Source: Pseudomonadota bacterium
GTDB taxonomy: Bacteria > Myxococcota > Polyangia > GCA-2747355 > JACKDQ01
DNA length: 5,221 bases
Direction of reading: 5' to 3'
Assembly: GCA_030591195.1 (NCBI GenBank)
Contig: JAUVBO010000324.1
Span: 1-5,221 of the forward strand
Positions 1-5,221 of this stretch are shown piece by piece. Numbering within the stretch: the stretch's first letter is position 1; every line of letters begins with the position of its first letter. Made by a program: the position numbers and the translations under genes. The notes under the pieces were generated by a model. It ran no database searches, was not told the DNA's origin, and saw only the letters and a program-made list of their open reading frames with translations.

Positions 1-185
1 AAACGAGCCCAATGGGAGACTAGTAAATACAGCCTCTTGTCGATCGTCGAGGGTGGCATGGCCTCCCCAGTGGCCAGTCGAGTCTCGTCTTTTGCGTCGG
101 TTAGAAACAGTGTCACGTAACGCTCCCAAGCCTACTGCTAGACCTATGCTATCTTTCGCACCACCCTCGCCTACGGCGCGGCAAA
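1..185 (+). promoter_or_regulatory. Lower-GC leader upstream of the polyphosphate operon
   Basis: This stretch holds no gene that can be supported. By hand count it is about 56% GC over bases 1-180, against roughly 65-72% in the genes that follow, which is typical of an intergenic promoter region in a GC-rich genome. It directly precedes the first gene of a same-strand operon, so the operon promoter is inferred to lie here. No convincing -35/-10 pair was found: TTGCGT at 92-97 has only ACGTAA at a 17-base spacing, and TATGCT at 145-150 has no matching -35. A weak 5-bp inverted repeat (59-63 with 72-76) is too short to call a terminator or operator. The left edge may also contain the end of intergenic sequence from an unseen neighbour. 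Confidence 0.35.
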
Positions 186-192
186 AAGGGAG
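186..192 (+). promoter_or_regulatory. Shine-Dalgarno sequence that decides the start of the Ppx-like gene
   Basis: AAGGGAG lies 8 bases before the GTG at 201-203, an ideal spacing. An in-frame GTG at 192-194 overlaps this motif and would leave only about one base after the GGG, so it is unlikely to be the real start. This site is the main reason for choosing 201. Confidence 0.6.
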
Positions 193-200
193 TGACCGGC

Positions 201-1877
201 GTGGAAGACCCCCCCCGAAGCCAGCAGACGGCGAAAAAGGACCCGGCCCTGGCTCTGGCGGTCAGCCCCGAGCGACCGGCGCCGCCTCCCGAGGCGACGA
301 CCGGCCAGCCTGACCCGGGCGGACTCGAGCCGCGGCTGGTGGCAGCGATCGATCTCGGGTCACAAGCCCTGCGGATGACCGTCGGCGAGTTCATCGTCGG
401 CCGGCCGATACGCCGGCTCGAGACCTTGACCGCGCCGGTGGCGATCGGGCTCGACACCTTCTCCCGCGGCAGGATCCGCGCGGTGACCACCGAGGCCGTG
501 GTGCGGACCCTCGGCGACTTCCTCCAGGTGATCCGCGGCTATGGTCTCGAAGCGGAGGACTGTCGCACCGTGGCGACGACCGCGGTTCGTGACGCCGGCA
601 ACCGCGAGGTCTTCACCGAGCGCGTCGCGCGGGCCACCGGCCTGCAGGTGACAGTGATCGAGGCGATCGAGGAGGCCCGGCTGCTCCACCGCTACGTCCA
701 GCACCAGCTCGGGCCGGCGTTCGCCGAGGGGACCCAGCTGTTGCTGGCCCTCGGCGCCGGCGGCACCCACTTGGTGATCCAGACCAAGGGCGAGATCGTC
801 GTCGCCGAGACGATGTCCATTGGCTTGATGCGCCTGATGCAGTCGGGCGTGAGCGAAAAGGGCGCCTTGCGGCTCGTCCCGGCGTTCATGCGCAAGGTGG
901 TCGGTCCGATCGGGCGGGCTCACGACCTGCCGCCGGCCAACGTGCTGGTGGTGATCAACAGCGAGCTGCGCCGGCTCGTCGAAGGGTTGATCCGGTCGAA
1001 GCAACGCGAGTGGGGGCTGCAGGTGACGCGCAAGGCGTTCAAGGAGCTCTCCAAGGCGGTCAGGGGGACCTCCACCGAGGACATCGTCGAGCAGACTAGG
1101 CTGGACCACGGCACGGCGGGCATGGCCCGGATGGCCTTCGAGGAGCTGCGGGTCTTCGCCGACCTGGTCGGCGGTGAGCCGAAGGTGGTCTTCCCCGACG
1201 CTTCGATGCTCGACAGCGTGTTGCTCGAGATGCGCTCCGAGATCGCGTGGCGCCTGGCCGGCGAGGTGGATCCGGGGCCGGATCTGGTCGAGTCGGCGGC
1301 CTGGGCCCTCGGGCGCAAGTACCGCATCGACGAGGAGCACGCCGGCAAGGTCCGCGAGCTGGCGCTGCAGCTGTTCGATGGGCTGCGGCGGTTCACGACC
1401 CTTGCCGACCGCAGTCGCCTGCTGCTGGCGGTCGGCGCGATCCTCCACGATCTAGGGGTCTTCGTCGCCGGCCAGGACCACGAGCGGCACAGCGCCTACC
1501 TGATCCGCGCGAGCCAGATCATGGGGCTTTCGCGGGAGGAAGTGGAAAAGGTCGCGCTGCTGGCCCGGTTCCATCGCGCGGAGCTGCCGCCGACAGATAG
1601 CGTCGTGGTCAGCCAGCTCTCGTCCTCGAGCCGGGTAGAGTTGCTCAAGCTGGCGGCGTTGCTGCGTGTGGCCGACGCGCTCGACGCGGACCACGAACAG
1701 CGGGTGGACAGCGTGTCGGTCGAGATGACCGACGAGGCCCTCGAGGTGCGCGCTGAGACGCGCACCGGCGATCGCGAGAGCTTCACCACCATCAGGCGTG
1801 CCTTCAAGTCGAAGTCTAATCTCTGCGAAGAGCTCTTCGGCGTCGAGGCGCGCTTGACCGAGGTGTTGGCGACATGA
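201..1877 (+). CDS. Ppx/GppA-family phosphatase-like protein with C-terminal HD domain; ASKHA active site degenerate
   Basis: The 558-residue product (GTG start at 201; GTG at 192 would add three residues) matches the exopolyphosphatase/guanosine pentaphosphatase family, whose members remove terminal phosphate from polyphosphate or pppGpp in the cytoplasm. Residues 1-44 are a Pro/Ala-rich, probably disordered extension. The ASKHA core begins at AAIDLGSQALRM (D51) and continues through TVATTAVRDAGNREVF and IEEARL, where E158 corresponds to catalytic E121 of E. coli PPX. The second phosphate loop reads LALGAGGTHL instead of the usual DIGGGSTE: A183 replaces the E. coli D143 equivalent and H190 replaces E150. 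The later GxGGT-type loop is also missing; the aligned stretch around 247-259 reads VLVVINSELRRL. In contrast, the HD domain (about 375-500) keeps H380, H416-D417, H427/H430, H458 and D492, a complete metal-binding set. Family membership is secure. Exopolyphosphatase activity is doubtful, so no symbol is given. The gene overlaps ppk1 by four bases, which suggests translational coupling and a polyphosphate role. Confidence 0.93.
   Translation: MEDPPRSQQTAKKDPALALAVSPERPAPPPEATTGQPDPGGLEPRLVAAIDLGSQALRMTVGEFIVGRPIRRLETLTAPVAIGLDTFSRGRIRAVTTEAVVRTLGDFLQVIRGYGLEAEDCRTVATTAVRDAGNREVFTERVARATGLQVTVIEAIEEARLLHRYVQHQLGPAFAEGTQLLLALGAGGTHLVIQTKGEIVVAETMSIGLMRLMQSGVSEKGALRLVPAFMRKVVGPIGRAHDLPPANVLVVINSELRRLVEGLIRSKQREWGLQVTRKAFKELSKAVRGTSTEDIVEQTRLDHGTAGMARMAFEELRVFADLVGGEPKVVFPDASMLDSVLLEMRSEIAWRLAGEVDPGPDLVESAAWALGRKYRIDEEHAGKVRELALQLFDGLRRFTTLADRSRLLLAVGAILHDLGVFVAGQDHERHSAYLIRASQIMGLSREEVEKVALLARFHRAELPPTDSVVVSQLSSSSRVELLKLAALLRVADALDADHEQRVDSVSVEMTDEALEVRAETRTGDRESFTTIRRAFKSKSNLCEELFGVEARLTEVLAT
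1860..1865 (+). promoter_or_regulatory. Ribosome binding site for ppk1 inside the upstream gene
   Basis: GAGGTG ends 8 bases before the ATG at 1874 and lies within the last codons of the Ppx-like gene. Together with the ATGA stop/start overlap, it fixes the ppk1 start and indicates coupled translation. Confidence 0.65.
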
Positions 1878-4039
1878 GCCTGCCCAGCGTTGATACCAGC
1901 TACCAGAAACGCTTCTACAACCGGGAGTGGAGCTGGTTGCACTTCAACGAGCGCGTGCTCGAGGAGGCCGAGGACCCGTCGAACCCGCTGCTCGAGCGGG
2001 TGAAGTTCCTCTCGATCTTCGCCTCGAACCTCGACGAGTTCTTCATGGTTCGGGTGGCGGGGCTCTACCGCCAGGTGGACGCGGGTATAGAGGCCAGCGG
2101 CACTGGCCGTCGCTCGCCCGAGGTGCAGATCGACGGCGTGGCCGACATCGTCGGGCAGCTGATTCCGCGCCAGGAGCGGGTGCTCGAGCAATTGCTCCAG
2201 GAACTGGGCGAGCAGGGCGTGCGGATCGCCGGTATCGAGGACGTCGATCCGGAGCAGCGCGAGTACTTGCACCGGTACTACCACGAGGTGATCTACCCGG
2301 TGATCACGCCGATGATCGTCGGGCCGACCCACCCGTTCCCCCGGCTACACAACTGCACCCTCTACCTCGCCCTCAGGCTGCACGACGAGCGAGCCAAGGC
2401 CAAGGGCAAGGCCAAGGGCAAGGACAAGGATGATCCCCTGCTGCGGATCGGCTTCGTTGGCCTGCCGCGGGTTCTGCCGCGGTTCATCGACACCCGGCGG
2501 CCTGGGGAGGGGACCGACCTGGTGCCGATCGAGTCGGTGCTCGTCGACCGGGCTGCGGCGCTCTTCTCGGGCTACGAGATTCGCTCGCTGAGCGCGATCC
2601 GGGTCACCCGGGACGCCGACATCTACCTCGACGAAGCGGCGTCCGAGGACCTGCGTCGGGCGATGTCAAAGAAGCTGCTCGGACGGCGTCACGGCGTCGC
2701 GGTGCGGCTCGAGCACGGGGCGAAGCTCGAGGGCAAGCTGCTGCAGGCGCTGAATGCCAACCTCGACGTCGACGAGCGCCAGCGTCACCCGATCGTCGGG
2801 CTGATGCAGCTGTCGGACCTGATGCAGCTCTACAGCGTGGTGGACCGGCCGGACCTCAAGGACCGACCGCTGACGCCGCTGGTCCAGTCGGACCGTCCAC
2901 CGAGCATCTTCGACTGGCTCAAGCGCGCGCCGCGGCTCCTCTACCACCCGTACCACGCGTTTGACCCGGTGGCCGAGCTGGTGCAACAGGCCGCCGACGA
3001 CCCCGATGTGCTGGCGATCAAACAGTGCCTCTACCGCACTACGCCCAACTCGCCAGTGGTCCGGGCGCTGACCAAGGCCGCCGAGTCGGGCAAGCAGGTC
3101 ACCGTGGCGGTCGAGCTGCGGGCGCGCTTCGACGAGGAGCGCAACATCGAGTGGGCCGAGCGTCTCGAGCAGTCGGGGGCGCACGTGGTCTATGGCCTGG
3201 TCGGCCTCAAGACCCACTGCAAGGCGCTGTTGGTGGTGCGGCGCGAGCCAGAGGGGATCCGCCGCTACGTGCACTTCGCTACCGGCAACTACAATGACGC
3301 CACCGCACGGGTTTACACCGACATGGGGCTGATGGCCGCCGACGACCTGCTGGGCGGCGACGCCTCGGCCCTGTTCAACGTGATCACCGGCGCGACCCTG
3401 CCGCCCGAGTGGGACAAGGTCGAGATGTCGCCCACCGGCCTGCGGCGCAAGCTGCGGAGCCTGATCGCTCGCGAGATCGACACCTCGGCCCGGCGGTCGC
3501 GGGGCCGGATCATCGCCAAGATGAACGCGCTGGTCGACCGGCGGGTGATCGAGGAGCTCTACCGGGCGTCCCAGGCGGGCGTGGAGATCGATCTGATCGT
3601 CCGCAGCGGCTGCTGCTTGCGGCCAGGCGTGCCCGGGCTGTCGGAGACGATCCGGGTGCGCAGCATCGTCGGACGCTTCCTCGAGCACGCGCGGGTCTTC
3701 TACTTCCGCAACGGCGGGCAGGAGGAGCTCTACCTCTCGTCGGCCGACTGGATGCCGCGCAACCTCGATCACCGGATCGAGCTGATGTTCCCGATCGAGG
3801 ACCAGGCCCAGCGGGAGTATGTAATGAAGGTCCTCGAGCTCCAGCTGAAGGACAACGTCAAGGCCCGCGAGCTGCAGCCGGACGGTCGCTACGCCCGGGT
3901 CAAGGCCAAGGGCGCGCCGATCGACAGCCAGCTGGCGATCTACGAGATGACGGCAGCCGAGATCGACCGGCGGATGCCATCCCCGGCCGAGCGCCGGTTC
4001 GTGCCGCTCGGCAAGCGGACCGGGACTACCGGGGCGTAG
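1874..4039 (+). CDS. ppk1: Polyphosphate kinase 1
   Basis: This is a full-length PPK1 (721 residues; E. coli PPK has 688). The enzyme reversibly transfers the terminal phosphate of ATP onto a growing polyphosphate chain, via a phosphohistidine, and usually acts as a membrane-associated oligomer. The N domain (about 10-115) has YNREWSWLHFNERVL and SNLDEFFMVRVAG, the ATP-base pocket region. The head domain spans about 116-335 and the two phospholipase-D-like C domains about 336-515 and 516-700. H448 in GLKTHCK matches the autophosphorylated H435 of E. coli, H467 in HFATGNYND matches H454, H605 in LEHARV matches H592, and the metal ligands R388 (LYRT) and R418 (ARFDEE) match R375 and R405. The spacings 388-448, 448-467 and 448-605 (60, 19 and 157 residues) are the same as in E. 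coli, so it should be active. Oddities are a Lys/Gly-rich insertion at 174-185, RSGCCL at 577-582 where RGxCxL is usual, and a short extra C-terminal tail. It is the middle gene of the cluster. Confidence 0.98.
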   Translation: MSLPSVDTSYQKRFYNREWSWLHFNERVLEEAEDPSNPLLERVKFLSIFASNLDEFFMVRVAGLYRQVDAGIEASGTGRRSPEVQIDGVADIVGQLIPRQERVLEQLLQELGEQGVRIAGIEDVDPEQREYLHRYYHEVIYPVITPMIVGPTHPFPRLHNCTLYLALRLHDERAKAKGKAKGKDKDDPLLRIGFVGLPRVLPRFIDTRRPGEGTDLVPIESVLVDRAAALFSGYEIRSLSAIRVTRDADIYLDEAASEDLRRAMSKKLLGRRHGVAVRLEHGAKLEGKLLQALNANLDVDERQRHPIVGLMQLSDLMQLYSVVDRPDLKDRPLTPLVQSDRPPSIFDWLKRAPRLLYHPYHAFDPVAELVQQAADDPDVLAIKQCLYRTTPNSPVVRALTKAAESGKQVTVAVELRARFDEERNIEWAERLEQSGAHVVYGLVGLKTHCKALLVVRREPEGIRRYVHFATGNYNDATARVYTDMGLMAADDLLGGDASALFNVITGATLPPEWDKVEMSPTGLRRKLRSLIAREIDTSARRSRGRIIAKMNALVDRRVIEELYRASQAGVEIDLIVRSGCCLRPGVPGLSETIRVRSIVGRFLEHARVFYFRNGGQEELYLSSADWMPRNLDHRIELMFPIEDQAQREYVMKVLELQLKDNVKARELQPDGRYARVKAKGAPIDSQLAIYEMTAAEIDRRMPSPAERRFVPLGKRTGTTGA
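2393..2428 (+). repeat. Short in-frame tandem repeat encoding a Lys-rich loop in PPK1
   Basis: Six consecutive six-base units of the form GSC/GAC-AAG (a 12-base unit GCCAAGGGCAAG occurs twice, partly extended) encode AKAKGKAKGKDK, residues 174-185 of PPK1. The repeat sits between the strand ending in LYLALRLHDER and the conserved LLRIGFVGLPRVLPRF segment of the head domain, where PPK1 proteins normally have a short turn. It keeps the reading frame and probably arose by slippage. A solvent-exposed basic loop is the likely result. Confidence 0.75.
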
Positions 4040-4040
4040 C

Positions 4041-4048
4041 GGAGGTGA
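4041..4048 (+). promoter_or_regulatory. Strong Shine-Dalgarno sequence for the CYTH-CHAD gene
   Basis: GGAGGTGA lies in the 17-base gap after the ppk1 stop and ends 8 bases before the GTG at 4057. An in-frame GTG at 4045 overlaps this motif and is therefore less likely to be the start. There is no room for a separate promoter in the gap, so the gene is probably co-transcribed with ppk1. Confidence 0.7.
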
Positions 4049-4056
4049 ATCAAACA

Positions 4057-5221
4057 GTGACCGCGCAGGGGCAACCAGAGAGCCGCGGTGAGGTCGAGTC
4101 CCAGCGGGAGCTGGAGCTGAAGCTGATCTGCGATGAGGAGCTGTTCTCGCTCGACGCGTTGCTCGGGATGCTCGCCGGGGCCGGCGTGGCGGTCACCGGC
4201 CGGGAGCTGGTCGAGAACCGTGACGTCTACCTCGACACGGCCAGCGGCTCGCTGGCCCGGGCGGGGCTCAACGGGCGTTGCCGGACGAAGAAGGGGCGCC
4301 GCAAGGTGCAGCTCAAGCCCGAGCCGCTGATCGCCGCGTTGATCTTCGAGCGGACCGAGCTCGGCGCGGAGGTACCGCCCGGCGGGGATCCGGGGCGAGC
4401 GCTCAAGTCGCTGATCGAGGAGGCCCTGCCGCTGCGGCTCCGCGAGGTGCCGGTTGCCGAGCTGGTGGTGCGCAACCGGCGCGAGCGCTTCGACCTCGAC
4501 CTCGACCAGGGGGCGTGCACCGCCGAGCTGTGCCTCGATCGGGCCGAGGTCCGGCGACCGGGAGCGCGAAGGGCGGGGGGGAGCTTCGTCGAGCTCGAGC
4601 TCGAGCTCGGCGAGGGGGACGAGGCGGCCTTCGCTGGCCTCGCTCGCCAGCTGGTCAGCCTGCCCGGCGTCGAGCCCTCGAGCAAGAGCAAGCACCGGCG
4701 GGCCCGGGCCTGCCTCGGCCTCGAGCCGGTGAAGCTCGGCCCGCCCGCGGTGCAGTTCGACGCCTTCGCCAGCGCCGACGTCGTCGCCCGGGCGATCTGC
4801 GGCGCTCAGCTCCAGGCGATGCTCAGCTACGAGCCGGGAACCTGGGCCGGTCTCGATCCCGAGCACCTGCACAAGATGCGGGTCGCCACCCGGCGGCTGC
4901 GCGCCGCGCTGGTCAACTTCGACGGCTGCTTCGATCGTCGCAGCACCGAGTACCTCGCGCGTAACCTCAAGTGGCTCGCCGCCGCGCTTGGCCAGGTGCG
5001 CGACCTCGACGTGCACCAGCTGGACACGGCGGAGTGGCAGCGTCAGGTCGGCGGTGTGCCGAGAAGTGGCTGGCAGGAGCTGCGGGCGGCGCTCAGGGGG
5101 CGCTGGCTCGAGGCTCGCGGGACGATGCTCTCCCGCCTCGCCTCCGATCGGTACCGACGGCTCTGTGCCCGGGCCGAGGAGGTCTTCGGCCGCCCCGCGT
5201 CCCGTCGGCCCCCGGGCCATC
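4057..5221 (+). CDS. CYTH-CHAD domain protein (triphosphate-tunnel hydrolase plus polyphosphate-binding domain), 3' end cut by window
   Basis: This frame is open from the GTG at 4057 to the window edge (388 codons, no stop). Residues 1-14 are a short polar lead. The CYTH domain (about 15-222) has the ExExK signature as RELELKL (E18, E20, K22), then VYLDT (58-61), the RxR pair R74/R76, the QLKP lysine K87, FERTE (97-101), an acidic FVELELEL strand (177-184) and the terminal SK pair S211-K212. These are tunnel residues that bind triphosphate and metal, so an inorganic triphosphatase-like activity is likely, as in E. coli YgiF, which has the same architecture. The CHAD domain starts near 225 and shows HLHKMRVATRRLRAAL (270-285) and LGQVRDLDVH (311-320), the conserved basic helices that bind polyphosphate. 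Roughly the first 160 residues of CHAD are present and the remainder lies outside. It follows ppk1 by 17 bases, and family knowledge places CHAD proteins on polyphosphate granules. The substrate of the CYTH domain here is inferred. Confidence 0.93.
   Translation, partial: MTAQGQPESRGEVESQRELELKLICDEELFSLDALLGMLAGAGVAVTGRELVENRDVYLDTASGSLARAGLNGRCRTKKGRRKVQLKPEPLIAALIFERTELGAEVPPGGDPGRALKSLIEEALPLRLREVPVAELVVRNRRERFDLDLDQGACTAELCLDRAEVRRPGARRAGGSFVELELELGEGDEAAFAGLARQLVSLPGVEPSSKSKHRRARACLGLEPVKLGPPAVQFDAFASADVVARAICGAQLQAMLSYEPGTWAGLDPEHLHKMRVATRRLRAALVNFDGCFDRRSTEYLARNLKWLAAALGQVRDLDVHQLDTAEWQRQVGGVPRSGWQELRAALRGRWLEARGTMLSRLASDRYRRLCARAEEVFGRPASRRPPGH

Noticed and set aside
59..76. Short hairpin TGGCC/GGCCA in the leader
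   Set aside because: A five-base stem with an eight-base loop and no following T-run is expected by chance and does not support a terminator.
108..121. Possible Pho-box half site (GTGTCAC) in the leader
   Set aside because: Only one half site is visible. No second TGTCA-like repeat occurs at the 11-base spacing expected for PhoB binding, so the match is probably chance.
53..313. 86-residue plus-strand open frame across the leader and the Ppx-like gene start
   Set aside because: It has no ribosome site, a Pro/Arg/Gly-rich composition and no recognisable motif, and it overlaps a well-supported gene in another frame.
360..1448. Long minus-strand open frame opposite the Ppx-like gene
   Set aside because: It is a codon-position shadow in high-GC DNA: it is rich in His/Gln/Asp/Leu/Arg with no recognisable domain, and the plus-strand frame is clearly a conserved protein.
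2666..3772. Long minus-strand open frame opposite ppk1
   Set aside because: It lies entirely within the catalytic part of PPK1 and has the same compositional shadow character, with no motifs.
4590..4609. Perfect 20-base palindrome of alternating GAGCTC/CTCGAG
   Set aside because: It is fully explained by the repeated Glu-Leu codons of the conserved acidic CYTH strand (ELELEL), so it is unlikely to be an operator or terminator.
3940..5220. Long minus-strand open frame opposite the CYTH-CHAD gene
   Set aside because: The plus strand carries the CYTH and CHAD signatures throughout. The minus translation is low-complexity Arg/Pro/Glu/Leu without a domain.

Overview
The window is a high-GC (roughly 65-72% in coding sequence) bacterial segment holding one tightly packed, plus-strand polyphosphate gene cluster: a Ppx/GppA-family protein with an HD domain (201-1877), a full-length polyphosphate kinase 1 (1874-4039), and a CYTH-CHAD protein (from 4057) that runs off the right edge. 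The GC content, frequent GTG starts and this gene set fit a GC-rich bacterium of the Acidobacteriota, Myxococcota or similar type. This taxonomic guess is weak, because no rRNA or other diagnostic marker is present.

Layout: bases 1 to about 185 are a leader of distinctly lower GC (about 56% by hand count over 1-180) with no supportable gene, and presumably hold the promoter. The Ppx-like gene follows and overlaps ppk1 by 4 bases (ATGA). ppk1 is separated from the CYTH-CHAD gene by 17 bases that carry a strong Shine-Dalgarno sequence. No terminator, mobile element, CRISPR array, tRNA or rRNA is visible, and the long minus-strand open frames are high-GC shadows.

How the genes fit together: PPK1 makes polyphosphate from ATP, and all its catalytic residues are present at E. 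coli-like spacing. The CHAD domain is a polyphosphate-binding module, and the CYTH domain is a triphosphate-tunnel hydrolase module with its key residues in place. The Ppx-like protein would be expected to degrade polyphosphate or pppGpp. However, its ASKHA core has lost two acidic residues that are essential in E. coli PPX, along with the glycine-rich third loop, while its C-terminal HD site looks complete.

The most interesting point is therefore a probable catalytically dead Ppx core joined to a potentially active HD phosphohydrolase, translationally coupled to PPK1. The overall cluster type is known, and I see no entirely new system.
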